From the NCBI GenBank assembly GCA_025558095.1, contig JAIVFI010000007.1, positions 186,001-250,000 of the forward strand: 64,000 nt of DNA. The letters run 5' to 3'. Shown one piece after another: positions 1 to 11,782 of the stretch. Both the position numbers and the translations under genes were made by a program. This stretch comes from Hyaloraphidium curvatum (Eukaryota > Monoblepharomycota > Hyaloraphidiomycetes > Hyaloraphidiales > Hyaloraphidiaceae). The notes below the pieces were generated by a model. That model was not told the origin of the DNA. It ran no database searches and saw only the letters and a list, made by a program, of their open reading frames with translations. Each line of letters begins with the position of its first letter. Positions within the stretch are counted from its first letter, which is position 1.

Positions 1-166
1 CAACTCCAAGCGGACGGAACGGACTCTGGACGGGGACGGCCACGGCGGCAAAGTGCAGATCCAACGAAAATCAATTCCAACGAGGATACATCTCGGGGGG
101 TGGCGTTTAAATACGCCGGTGGGGCCTGTCGCCCTGGAGCCTCTCGGGCCGCGAGGGAGGGTGCGC

Positions 167-1502
<1,336 letters not shown>

Positions 1503-2011
1503 GCGGCCGTGTGCCTGGCCTCGGACGATAGCGGGCACCCGCTCCCCGGCGTATCTAAACGCCACCACCCGGACTCGCGGCGGAGTTGGACTTTGGACGG
1601 AGATGGAGAGGATTGGCTTGGCTTGTACTTTGGGCGATTTGTGGCCCGATAACACGGTTGTTCTCCTTCATCTGCTCGTCCCGACCGCTCTCGGCGCTGC
1701 TGTCCTTCTCCCTTGTCCGCACACTCCCGGAGGCTACCCGAGTGCCCTACCGCCCTCCAGCACCCTGCTGCCCCGCCGTCATGGGGAGGGGGGGGGGGGG
1801 AAAGGAGGGGGGCAACCATATCGACCTTCTTTGACTGCTCCGACCCTCAGTCAACTGCTCAGCACCAGGACACGGACTTCATCCGCCGCGCAGCCCAGTC
1901 CAATCCGTGAATCGCCCCCGGCCGGCCTCCCCACGAACCGGCTCCGCAATTCTCTTGACAGCCCGACCGCGCCGTACATTGGCGGCCACCCCGCTGCATC
2001 ACGCGATCCCC
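1503..2011. other. Intergenic region with G-rich tract
   Basis: About 500 bp between H2B and the convergent cysteine-rich gene. It should contain both 3' UTRs. A run of 12 or more G followed by AAAGGAGGGGGG lies at about 1787-1813. No convincing coding frame is seen. Confidence 0.4.
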
Positions 2012-2990
2012 TCACTTGACGGCTTTCTCCCTGAGCTCGTCTTGCTGCGCAAACAGCATCGAGATCCGAGCCGCCTCGATGTCGGGCGGAATGGCGTTGT
2101 GCATGGCCGACACCGCCCGATCGTAACCGCCGCAGAGCGAGGCATTCGACAGCGCGGGCCCGAGCCTCCTGGCGGCTTCGCTGTTCTCGGGCAGGCACTT
2201 CCCGCAGAGGCAAACGTGGTCGCAGGGGCACGGGTCGCCGCCTTCGGTGCGGCACGCGCGGTCCCCGGGGCAGCCCGCGGCCTGCCTGGCCGGGAACGGG
2301 GCCGCGGGCCGCAGCGGCTCGAGGTCGAGGCCGGGCCAGCACGTCGACGTGGCGGCGCATTGCCCGGCGGGGGAGCAGCACCGGCTCGCGCACTCGGTGG
2401 CATTCGACGGCGTGCAGACGGATCCGGGCGGGGCTCCTTGGCCCCGCGGGAAGCACTGGTCGGAGTGATGGCAACGACCCTCGAAGCAGCAGCCGGAATC
2501 GCACTCGGTGAAGGTCGATACCTCGCACTTCGGGGGCCGGGTGAGCACGGGGACTGCCCGGAGCGGCCTCCGGCACCCACCCTCGCGAGATGGTTCGAGC
2601 GCAAGGCGCCCCAGCAGTCGCCGTGCGGGGCGCAGCGGCCCGCGACGCAGCAGCCGGAAGAGCACTCGCGGTATGTCGAGTCACCGCACGAGGCGTTGTG
2701 CGCGGCGCCGCGGACCGCGGCCAGGGGCGCCAGCGCGCTGCGGCACGCTTCGTCCGGCAGGCACCGCCCAAACAGGCAGCATCCTGACGGGCAGTCTGTC
2801 GCCAGCGTGCACGGCGGGTGCGGCGCCGTGGCGGAGATGGCGGCGCCGACCGCGGCCTCCTTGGCGGACCCGGCCGCCGGCGGGCGCGCGGCGCGGGAGA
2901 GGTCGGGCAGCGGCGGCTGGCGGCGTGCGATGGCGACGCGACGAATCGCACAGAGGCGACCGCAGCGATGGCTTCGGGCCACCGGCAATA
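2012..2990 (-). CDS. Cysteine-rich repeat protein, probably secreted
   Basis: No family is recognised. On the minus strand two overlapping frames encode at least four copies of a cysteine module with the pattern C-x(3-4)-T-x-C-x-S-x-C-C-x(3-4)-C (for example TDCPSGCCLFGRC, CSSGCCVAGRC, CDSGCCFEGRC, CASRCCSPAGQC), then a C-rich stretch (CPCDHVCLCGKC) and a charged tail ending REKAVK. Such dense paired cysteines suggest an extracellular, disulfide-stabilised protein. The first two modules lie in one frame and the last two in another, with the switch near 2520-2620. No good GT-AG intron of normal length was found there, so the junction is unresolved (tiny intron or frameshift). No ATG is in frame upstream of the first module, so the start must lie in an unmapped 5' exon between about 2990 and 3160. 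The span given is a minimum. Confidence 0.5.
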
Positions 2991-3310
2991 AGACGGCGAT
3001 GAAAGGCCGCGGGCCTTGGAGGCCGGAAAAAGTCGCTTTGGGGCGAGAGAAGGAAGTGGGAAGTAAACGGGTCCCCCACACAGCCCGACCATCCGATCAC
3101 CGCGCCCCGTACATTGCATCCGGCCACCGCATCGCCTCTCCAAGCCACGCCTTGCAGCACAGTGGTCGCTCAAGCCTTTGAAACCCGCTGGTACCGGGAC
3201 GGCCTACAGGCTTTTTCACTCGGTGGTGAGCTCCGAATCAACAAACAGAAACGGTTCGCAACCCACGCAAGTCCGGGCCGAACGCGGCCGAACCGGTCCA
3301 CAGCTCCAGA

Positions 3311-3740
3311 TCAGGCGTCGGAAGCTTGGGCTGCGATTAGCCGGAGGTCGTGAATGAACGCTTCGCTCTCAAGGTCGAGCAAGTTCCCGCAGCGCCCCCT
3401 GTCCGCGTCCCCATTCCCTCCCGCCTCGACGATCCACGCCCGGACATACTGTTGTTGGACATTGTCCATCTGGCTGTGCACCGAGCGCACAACTTGCGGT
3501 GCACCTGCCGCCCGGCGTCCCCGCCGTCGAAGTTGGCGAGCTCGCCCCGCATGTCTATCCGATCCTCGACACGTCCCGGTCCGCAATCGGAACCGTTTTG
3601 AAGGTATGGTGCCGGCTTCTTCGGCTCTCGTTCGGGACGATGAGGTTCACGGAGGGGAGGCCGCCCAGCTGAACCGCATAGGCAGCCGAGTGACGTCGAA
3701 TCCCTGCCAATCACCGTTGGCCGGCCCCTCCTCCCCTCCA
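3311..3740 (-). CDS. Possible hypothetical gene, exons unresolved
   Basis: No function can be given. Minus-strand segments here look coding: one contains LGGLPSVNLIVPNESRR and the last contains MDNVQQQYVRAWIVEAGG, rich in acidic residues and ending AAQASDA before a stop at 3311. They sit in different frames and would need at least one intron; a GT at the DRD|V junction and an acceptor before MDNVQ keep phase. More minus-strand coding-like sequence continues up to about 4020. Start, exon count and family are unknown. Confidence 0.3.
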
Positions 3741-4066
3741 ACCTCCTTCGCAGCTCTCTTCATACTGTGGAGATGATCGTGGTGCTCTGCCGCCCCGCGA
3801 ATCGCGCTGTGCAGCGCACCAGAGCGGTGCACGCGCGCACCTTGAGCTTGCGGGGGACATGAGGCGACCATTGCCGATGCAGCACTTGCCGTCGAGGCAT
3901 TGTGCCACAGGCTGTGGACCGGCTCGTCTTCGGTTGGTCTCCGAACCGCATGAGGTTCAGGGACGCTCTCGTCGGAGCGCGGTCCCTTGACTTGGCTGCT
4001 GCGTCACACCCGTCCCTCATCCCTCAGTGATCCCCCAACGCCACTTCCCCCGGCCGCGCCCCCGCC

Positions 4067-5556
4067 ATGGCCGACACCGCAGACGGCGGCCCGCCGGTGG
4101 CGCCGCCGGCGTTTCCCTCCGAGAAGCGCGCCGCCGCGCCGCAAAAGTCCGACGCCGCCGCGCTCCCCGCCGCGGACCCCGCCGCCCTCCCCGTGCGCCC
4201 GCGCGCGGACGCCGTCGTCCCGCAGGGCGGCAGACTCAAGGCCGCCGGCTTGATCCTGACCACGACAACCCTGCCCACGCTGCTCGCCCTGCCCACGGCG
4301 ATGGCCGGCCTCGGCTGGGCCGCCGGCGTAGTCGTGCTCCTCGGCGCCGCGCTGGCCGCATTCTACTGCTTCTACTCCCTCGTGGCGCTCAACGATTACG
4401 GAGGCAGCCCGCACTACACGTACCCGGAGCTGACAGACGCCGTGCTCGGCAGGCGGTGGTACACCGGGAGCATGGTGCTCGCGCTGCAGTACGCGAGCCA
4501 GTGGGGCACCGGCGTCGCGAACCTGGTCATGGCAGGAGGATTGCTGCAGCATTTCTGGAAGGCAAACTGCGCGCCGGCGTCCTGCTCGGCGATGAACACC
4601 GCCTGGTGGACCGCCGTCTGCGGGGCGGCCATGGCCGTCCTCGGCCAGCTCCCCGACTTCTCCAACCGCAACTGGGCCATCATCACCTCGGGCTTCTTCA
4701 CCGTCTTCTACTCGACCGTCGCCATCGGCCTGTCGATCGCCAACAACCAGGCGGCCACGGCAAACTACAGCATGGAGGGCACAACCGTGCAAAACATGTT
4801 CACGGCCTTCAATGCCATCGGGATGGTCCTCTTCGTCTACGGTGGGCTTCAACACCTTCCTACGGTCCCATTTTGGGTGCTCACATCCGTTTCTGGCGTC
4901 TAGGGGATACGATGTACGCAGAGGAACAGTCGATGCTCACCCCCGTCGACGGCAGCACGGTCGGACCGATGCACGGCGGCATGAAGATCGCCTTCGGGAT
5001 CACCGTACCCCTCCTCGCCACCCTCGCCTGCGTCGGCTTTTGGGCCTACGGCACCGCCGTCACCCCCTTCCTCTTCAACGCCTCCATGAACCCCGCGTGG
5101 CTGGCCATCCTCGCGAGCGCGACCTGCGTGCTGCAGCTGCTCTTTGGCAACGCGGTGTTCGAGCAGCCCATCGTCGAGAAGATCGAGACCAAGATGGCCG
5201 CAAGGTGGCCCGCGCAGGGATGGATGCGCCACGCCGTCGATGATGCGGCCTACCCGAGCCGGTGGCTGATGTTCCTCGTGCGGACGGGGTACTGCCTCTC
5301 CGTCACCGTGGTCGCCGTCTTCTTCCCCTTCTTCTCCTCGCTGATGGGCCTGATCGGCGCCGCCGTGCTCACGCCGCTGACGTTCGTCTACCCGATGGCG
5401 ATGAAGATCCGCGCCGGGGGGCCGGGGGCGGGCAGGTGGGTGCGCGCGCTGGACACGGCGATCGTGGTGGTGTTTGGGCTGGCGGGGTGCGTGGCGGCGG
5501 TGGGCGCGGTGCAGGGGATCGTGGTGGGGCTGCAGAACCTGGACCTGAGCGCGTGA
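4067..5556 (+). CDS. Amino-acid/auxin permease (AAAP) family transporter
   Basis: Multispanning membrane transporter likely to carry amino acids, probably coupled to protons, as in the AAAP/SLC36-SLC38 families. Two exons (4067-4841, 4904-5556) give 475 residues; the 62-nt intron splits a Gly codon in FVYG-DTMYAEEQ, matching the conserved YG-x-H/E region of the family. After a roughly 60-residue Ala/Pro-rich cytosolic tail come about 11 hydrophobic segments, starting at GLILTTTTLPTLLALP with the helix-breaking LPTAMAGLGW motif typical of TM1. The start is the first ATG of the long frame. Substrate and membrane (plasma membrane or vacuole) cannot be told from sequence. The 3' end overlaps the antisense frame of an F-box remnant. 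Confidence 0.82.
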
Positions 5557-5995
5557 GGCGGGACGAGGAATGGCGGGGTGCATGGATGCATCTGGAAAGA
5601 ACTGCGCGACAGCACCGCGGAACGCCTCGCCCGCGCTCCAATGCAACGACCGCTCGAGCGAGCACCACCTTCTTCACATGCTGCAGCACAACGATGCCTG
5701 ATACATTCTCCATGAGTTTCGTCATCCTGTGGACCGCGACCTGCTCCGCGGCGTCTCGCTGGAACTCTTCGCCGGTCGAGTTCCACGGCCCCGTGAGAAA
5801 GTCCCACAGGTTGAGCGTCTCCAGGAGCAGCGGGAGCCGAGTCGCATACGTCTTGCGCGACGCCTTGGCCAGCTGGTGGTGGAGATCGCGGGGACGGTAG
5901 AGGTACCGCGCGACGTGCTCGAGGATCTCGGGCGGCAGACCCGCTCCCGGCGCCGGCGACGACGGCTCCAGGGCGGCACTGCCCGTGCCGATCAC
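5369..5995 (-). pseudogene. F-box protein fragment 1 of tandem cluster
   Basis: The minus strand encodes an F-box-like amino terminus (LPPEILEHVARYL at about 5938) followed by a helix pattern (HHQLAKASRKTYATRLPLLLE) shared with the paralogue at 7.1-8.0 kb. F-box proteins recruit substrates to SCF ubiquitin ligases through Skp1. After about 145 residues similarity stops, and the frame runs on as antisense of the permease until 5369, so the leucine-rich substrate-binding part is missing. The apparent start codon is GTG, and no in-frame ATG is found where the paralogue alignment predicts one. It is therefore called a truncated copy; an unrecognised spliced form is possible. Confidence 0.5.
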
Positions 5996-6287
5996 GAGAG
6001 AAGCATTCGAGATGCGTTGCGTAGCGAGAGAAGATTTTCGCGCGTTCCGTCGAGGGATGGCTTTTTGGTCCGCGGGGTTTCGCGGAGATCATCAACCCTC
6101 CATCAGCGATTCAAACAGCTCATGAGGATTCTCAAATGTATCGCAGCGCATCGAACATAGTATGGTAGCATGTTCTACATTCGCCCGAGGGGCAAAGTCG
6201 ATCGCCCGCGCTGGCCGCTTCGAAAGCATCGGAAGGATACAATCAGAAGATGAATGCTGAGTCTCGGTCGCTCGCTCTCAATCTCGT

Positions 6288-6935
6288 TCAAGGAGCCAGC
6301 TGCCCGTGCGGAAGGCCGGTCACCTTCGAAGTCTCGCGAAGCGTCTGCTCGATCTCGGCGACGGAAGTGGCTCCGTTCGCAGCCGCCCGCCTGGTGACGC
6401 GCATGATTTCCTCGTGGATCGCCCTGAAGACGTCGACCTCGCCCACGGGGTCGGGGATCCAGATGTCAACCCCGGCGCGCAGGCGTTCTTTCCCCAGCAA
6501 CAGCTGGCGCCATTCGTCCCGCTGCATGCACGGCCACACCGTGAAGGAATGGAGCTTCTTCAGGTTCGGAGGGAGGCCGTCAAGGAGAAGGCGCTCGGGG
6601 AACACCCGGAACTGCAGCTCCCGCAGGTTGGTGCGCTTGCAGAGATCCGGCCAGATGCGGGCCACGCGGCGCGGCACCTTCTCAGTCTCTTCCGTATCGT
6701 CCTCGTCCCATGATGCACAGAACTCCGCGAAGCCGTTCAGAACGGTTTCGGGGTTGAACAGCGGGTTCCCAAGCATGGTCTCCAAGTGGACAAATCTGTC
6801 GTCATCGGAGAGCCCAGAAATCTTCTTGACGGTGTCCTCCGACAGCTGGTCCGTGCATTTCTGAGAGCAGCCTTTGAGCCCAAGTTTTGTGCGGCGCTTC
6901 CGCGAACGGATCTCGGTGGCCTGGGCTCTTGGCGT
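6288..6935 (-). pseudogene. F-box family carboxy-terminal fragment 2
   Basis: A minus-strand frame encodes about 200 residues resembling the carboxy-terminal part of an F-box/LRR-like protein (LREQF-like repeats such as NLRELQFRVFPERLLLDGLP). It reads upstream through DTVKKISGLSDDDRF to RTKLGLKG, where it resembles the end of the next paralogue (RIRLGLSL, stop at 7096). A possible acceptor lies before ATEIRSRK, but there is no F-box and little room for more exons before the neighbouring gene ends. It is probably a remnant of a tandem duplicate or a detached 3' part. Confidence 0.4.
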
Positions 6936-7095
6936 CGCGGCCCAACTCCAACACTGGCTTCAGCTGTGCACCGAAGCCGCCGCTGTCAACGCTCCGGCCC
7001 CCGCGCCGGTCGCTTTTGGTTTGAATGTAGATGAGGAGCTGATTCTTGGGGCGTAGGGGGATTTCTAAGTGTACGGTGGGATTGCTAGCTCCTCA

Positions 7096-8010
7096 TTACA
7101 GACTGAGCCCAAGGCGGATCCGTTGGAGCTTGGGGGAAGCCGCAACAACCTTGTTGACCCAGTCAGCATTGAAGTCGACCCCATCGTTTCTGCGGAAGCC
7201 GAAGTAGACCGTCAACTCCCGGAGCGGAAGTACTACGTCACGCTCCAGAACAGGCAAAATCGTCCGTGACTCGATGAAGAGGGTCAGGACTCTCACGTTC
7301 CGCAAGTCGAAAAGCCTCCTGCTGCTGACGTCGTCTTCCGGGGGCTGATAGTGGAGCTCCACCGCTGCGGGTCCGTCTTTCCCTGTGCCGAATGCCTCGA
7401 CCGCAGAGAAATCAAAGGCGGCACTGAAGTTTGGTATCGGTATCCCAGGATGAGCGTTTTGAGGGGCCAAGGACGCTTTCGGATTTCGGCCACAGCCTCG
7501 GGTTCCACATGTGCCGCACGGATCTCCAGGCGCTCGAGCCGAGGTAACTGGGCCAGGAGATTCACTCTCCTGGCATCGAGATCGGAAACTAGTGCCCAGC
7601 ACGTGGCGTGCCGACACCTGGCGTAGAAGTGCGAGATCGAGCAACGCCAAGCCTCGTCCGCGTTCAAGTCCTCCGAAAAAGGCCAATGGTCAACAAGAAT
7701 CCTTTTGACGAAGTCGAGCTTGCCCAGCCGCAGTCCGTCCTCCATGAACTGATTGAGCCTCTCCGACGTTTCCTGCGCGTTCGGTACGTGCCGCGCCGCT
7801 GGTCCCGCCGATCCCGGCCCCGCCAGAACGAGATGAAGGTCGACCGTTTCAATCAGCAGTGGAAGCAGGAGCGAGTACGTGTCGTGAGACGCCTTGGCCA
7901 ATTGGTAGAGATCGCGCCGCACGAGGAATCGCTCCACGTGCAGCAGGATCTCGGGCAGCCAACGCGTTCCCGGCGCCGACGACGAAGCTTTCGGTGCGGC
8001 ACCGCTGTTG
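7096..8010 (-). pseudogene. F-box/LRR-like protein, frame broken (copy 3)
   Basis: The F-box (LPEILLHVERFL at about 7925-7958) is followed by LYQLAKASHDTYSLLLPLLIE, then leucine-rich-like segments (NLLAQLPRLERLEIRAAH; RELTVYFGFRR) to a stop at 7096. It is likely an SCF substrate adaptor by family. The amino-terminal half (about 7440-7960) and the carboxy-terminal half (7096-7440) are in different frames, with no GT-AG pair of suitable phase between them, which suggests a frameshift near 7440 or a sequencing error. No ATG is in frame just upstream of the F-box, as in copy 1. The 5' flank is nucleotide-similar to that of copy 1, showing tandem duplication. Confidence 0.5.
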
Positions 8011-8219
8011 CGATGACGAGCGAAGCACTCGAGACGCGTTCCGAAGCGGGGGAGGCCATTGTGCGCGTTCCGCAGAAGGATGGTTTCTTTTTTGTTCGCG
8101 GGGCTTCGCGACGAGGCAGCGAATCAATCCGCTCGTCCTGCGATTCGATCACTTCAAGGAGCAATCTCATTTCCACATTCTATGAGAAGAGGAAGGGATG
8201 ATACAAGCCCTCGACCGCA

Positions 8220-9600
8220 TCACTTGTTCACGTCCACGACCACGCGGCCGGCCACGTTCCCCCTCACGATCTCGTTCGCCACCCCCACCGCCTCCTCCAG
8301 CCCCACGACCTTGGTCATCTCGTGCAGCTTGTCCATCGGGAGGTCCTGCGCCAGGCGCGCCCAGACCTGCTGCCGGCGCGGCTGCGGGCACTGCACCGAG
8401 TCGATGCCTGGAAGGGGCCGGTCAGATCGTGGAAGGTTTCGGGCAGCGGCTCGAACCAACCGAGGAGGTTGACGCCGCGGAGAATGAAGGGGAAGACGCC
8501 GGCGTTCGGCATGCCGGGCGACGCAGCGAGACCGCAGGCTGCGACGGAGCCAACTGGAGGTGAACGGGACATTGAGGATGACGCGAGCGAATGCCCAAGC
8601 GCATGACACCCACGGTACTTCATCTGGCTCAGCACGTTCACCAATATCTGTCCGCCGACCGTGTCCACAGCGCCGGCCCATTTCTCGCTGTCGATGGGCT
8701 TGCCGGGCTTCTCGAGCTCCTTCCGGTCGATCACCCGCGAGGCTCCGAGCTTCTTCAAATAATCGCCCTGGCTCTCCACGCGGCCCGAAACGGCGACGAC
8801 TTTGTAGCCGAGCTTCGCCAGAATGGCCACAGCGACGGAACCGACGCCTCCAGCGGCTCCAGTGACGACAATCTCGCCGCTGTCGGGCTTGACCCCGTGT
8901 TCCTTGAAACGGCCCATTAGCGAGGGTAGGCTCTCGAGCAAGGGAGAATGCCAACCTGAAGGGCCATCACGCACTGCATCGCCGTGAACCCTGCCGTCCC
9001 GATGGCCACCGCGTCCTTCTCCGAGATGTTCTGCGGCAGCTTGACGAGCCACTCGGGCTTGACCCGCGCCATTTCCGCCAGCCCACCCCACGTGCTGCCC
9101 TCGCCGATCCCGTAGCCGGTGAGCACGACGCGGTCCCCGGGCGCCAGGCCGGAAGAAGCGGGGGCCTCGACGATGGTGCCGGCAATGTCGATGCCGGGCA
9201 CGTGGGGGAAGGTGCGGACGATGGGGGAGCGGCCCGTGATTGCCAGTCCATCCTGTGAAAGTGAAGAGGGAAGATGACGGTAGAAGGAGGAGGAGAGGAA
9301 GGAGAGGAAGGAGAGGAAGGAACAGCCGAAGTCAGAGAGGGCGAGAGAGCTTCGTTGGCAGGTACACGCTTTGTAGTTGATCGAGCTGAAGGCGACCTTG
9401 ACCAGCGCCGGGTTCTTCGGCAGCGCCGAGGCGTCGAGTCGCTTCACGGCGGCCGAGATCGTCTTGCCCTTGTCTGCCGACTCGAGGACGAGCGCGCGGA
9501 ACTCGCCCGACGCGGCCGCGGCGTTGGGCGCCGTCGGCGCCGCGGCGGACGGCGTCGCGCCGAACGCGGAGAGCAGCGCGGCGGTGCGGCGGAGGGCCAT
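8220..9600 (-). CDS. AcuI/YhdH-type zinc-independent quinone/acryloyl-CoA reductase, MDR family
   Basis: Medium-chain NADPH-dependent oxidoreductase of the AcuI/YhdH branch, which reduces acryloyl-CoA or quinone-like substrates. Exons 9370-9600, 8956-9252, 8614-8902, 8461-8553 and 8220-8407 sum to 1,098 nt, giving 365 residues. Evidence: PHVPGIDIAGTI, GWGGLAE-like loop, IGTAGFTAMQCV, the nucleotide fold VTGAAGGVGSVAVA, LGASRVIDR, KWAGAVDTVGG, VAACGLA and PFILRGVNLLGIDSVQ. The first 30 residues (Arg- and Ala-rich) could be a mitochondrial presequence; another ATG nine bases upstream is possible. Intron 1 (9253-9369) carries a GGAGGAG/GGAAG purine array on the plus strand, and homology (NYK-DGLA) forces a GC donor, making it a candidate GC-AG intron. 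Confidence 0.85.
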
Positions 9601-9717
9601 GTCGCTCATTCGGACGCGATGCTCGGGAAGCGGGTTGAGTTTGGCCGGCTCCCGACGCGCGTCCACGTCACCCGCCCAAACATCGTCTCCCACTCGCAGC
9701 CAACTCGCGCCGCGATT

Positions 9718-11278
9718 ATGACGAATCCCGCGTATCCGCCCCTCTCGGTCTTTTCCGAGTCTCCTCCGATCTCGGGGTTCGTCGCCCCGGGCTTCGAGAC
9801 CGTCCTCGAGGAGTTTAAGGCCCACTTCCAACCGGTGCTCCGGAGAACCTGCGCGAACTCGGCAGCTCCTTCTGCGCCTTCCACCGGGGCAAACCTGTCG
9901 TGCTGCTCTTCGGGGGACACGCCGACGAGGCCAAGACGCGCAAGTTCGACGGCGACACGCTGACCTGCGTCTTCTCGAGCGGCAAGTCCGTGATGTCCAC
10001 CGTCACGGTCTCGCAAATCTCGGCCGGGAGGTTCGGCTGGAACGACCGCATCGCGAGCATTTGGCCCGAGTTCGCGGCGGGCGGAAAGGCGGATGTGACC
10101 GTGAAGGACATGCTCAATCTCCCTTTTTCCCCTTCCTCTCTCCCCCCCCCCCTTCCCCCCCTCCTCTCCCCTCTCCCCGGTCGGATCGCCGGCAACCCGC
10201 ACAACTTCAAGGGGAAACTCAAGAAGGCCTACCACGCAGTCACGGTAGGCACTTCCAATGGATGCTTTCGACCCACTCGCTCACGATTGCACGCAGCGGG
10301 GCTGGTTCCTCAACGAGATCGTCTGCCGGCGCCACCCCAAGGGCCTCAGCCACGGCCGCATCCTCCGCGAGGAGATCATGCCACGCATCGGGGCCGAGAT
10401 CTACGCCGGCTTGCCGCGGGAGCTGCACCACCGGGTCAGCCCCGTCGTGCATAGCGAGTTCCTGATGGCTGCGCAGGCGCTCGTGGCGCCCTCGGATTCC
10501 TCGTCGGAAAACGGCGGCAACGCGCTGGCGCTGACCATCACGGGGCTCACGGACGTGCCGGCCAATCGTACGACGCGAAACACGGCCAATTCGCCAGCAG
10601 TTATGGAATGCGAGACACCGAGCGCGTATACGATCACCAACGCGTGGAGCTTGGCCGCGCTGGGGAGCGTGCTGAGCAGGCGCGGCGAGGGATGGCTGAT
10701 GGACGAAAAGACGTGGGAAGAAGCACACAGGCTCGAGGAGCGGCTCAAGGGTGGGCTTTGTGGCCACGTTGCTTGCAGTCGTGCTGACCGGCGATCGCGC
10801 AGGCGAGAAGGACATCGTCTTCCAGGCCCGCGGGCGGACCACCTGGGGCGGCTGGATGCAGTCGCTGCCGGGCAACGTGGTGCCGCAGTTTGCGTTGGAT
10901 CCGAGGACCGGCAGGCCCAAGAAGCTGCCGGCAAGTGCGAAGAGGAAGGGGTGGGAGTGGACGGGGGTGAGCTCTGTCGGCGCAACGTTGCGTTCCTCTT
11001 GCTCACTAGGCATCCCGGGGGGGATTGGCGCAAAGTGGTACGGGTTCGACGGGTTTGTACTCTCTTTTCGGCGTTCTCTGCTGATGCCGACGTGCGACTG
11101 AATCTTTCCTTGCCTCCCGCGCAGATCCGTGATGCAGTGGGCCCCCGGCCACGAAGTTTCCGTCGGATACGTCCCCAACCTCCTCTACCCCGGCCTGCTC
11201 GGTGACGAGCGAAGCCTGCTGCTGACCCTGAAGCTGGTAGAGTGCATCGAGGCCGTCGAAGCAAAGGCCAAGATGTAG
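9718..11278 (+). CDS. Beta-lactamase-fold serine hydrolase (class C-like), possibly damaged
   Basis: Member of the eukaryotic beta-lactamase-related serine hydrolases (EstB/LACTB-like). Visible parts: GFETVLEEFKAHF, a FHRGKPVVLLFGG strand, SSGK as the catalytic SxxK, WNDRIASIWPEF, GKADVTVKDML, then YHAVT joined across an intron to RGWFLNEIV, and the carboxy segment SVMQWAPGHEVSVGYVPNLL ending at 11278. Two problems: near 9835 the frame must shift by one base with no intron to explain it, and the segment normally following DMLNH (the HxAGL region) is replaced by a poly-C/proline stretch at about 10120-10185. One late donor/acceptor pair (about 10970-11035) is not certain. The organism may carry a decayed copy, or the assembly may have indels. 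Confidence 0.6.
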
Positions 11279-11782
11279 CGAAGAGTAGATTGTGGGGGAT
11301 GGTCGGTTTCACCTTGCTGTTGGATGAATGTTTCAATCTCAATGATGGTGCAGATGCGACTTTGCTTTGGAATGCGAGAACAGCAGAGCTGCATTCGGGT
11401 TTCGAAGGGTCGGAGTTCGGAGTTTGTGGTGCGGCCGCCGCCACCAACTCCGGCCCCGACAGCGCGCGTGACCTGTCGGCCGTGTCCCCCACCGTCGTAC
11501 CCGGCGTGTCGGAGACTGTCAAGTATTTTCTGCGGGACCTGGGACAACAGCGCCCCAGATCCGCGGCCGGGCTGCGCGCGTTGAGCCGGGACTGGCCGTG
11601 CCGGAGGCGCTTTGTCCCGCAAACTCCGAAGGCGCATCGCCGCCGCGCCGCACGGACCTCCGCCGCCGCGCTCCGTTGCCGCGACTTTCCGCGAGCTTCT
11701 GCAGCTCGCACCGGGGCGCCGGGACCTGTCGGAGCCCGCCAAGCGGGGCCCGCCGCGCCGCGTCGGCGCTGTTGGCGCCGAC
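11279..11782. other. Intergenic region
   Basis: About 500 bp between the hydrolase stop and the J-protein ATG. Open frames exist in the GC-rich second half but carry no recognisable motif. It is probably the 3' UTR and promoter. Confidence 0.35.

Noticed and set aside
1787-1813. G-run as a telomere-like or G-quadruplex regulatory element
   Set aside because: A single irregular G tract in a histone 3' flank; there is no repeat unit, and function cannot be claimed from one run.
9270-9335. GGAGGAG/GGAAG array as a mobile-element terminus or microsatellite gene feature
   Set aside because: It lies inside intron 1 of the AcuI-type gene, where on the coding strand it is simply a long polypyrimidine tract.
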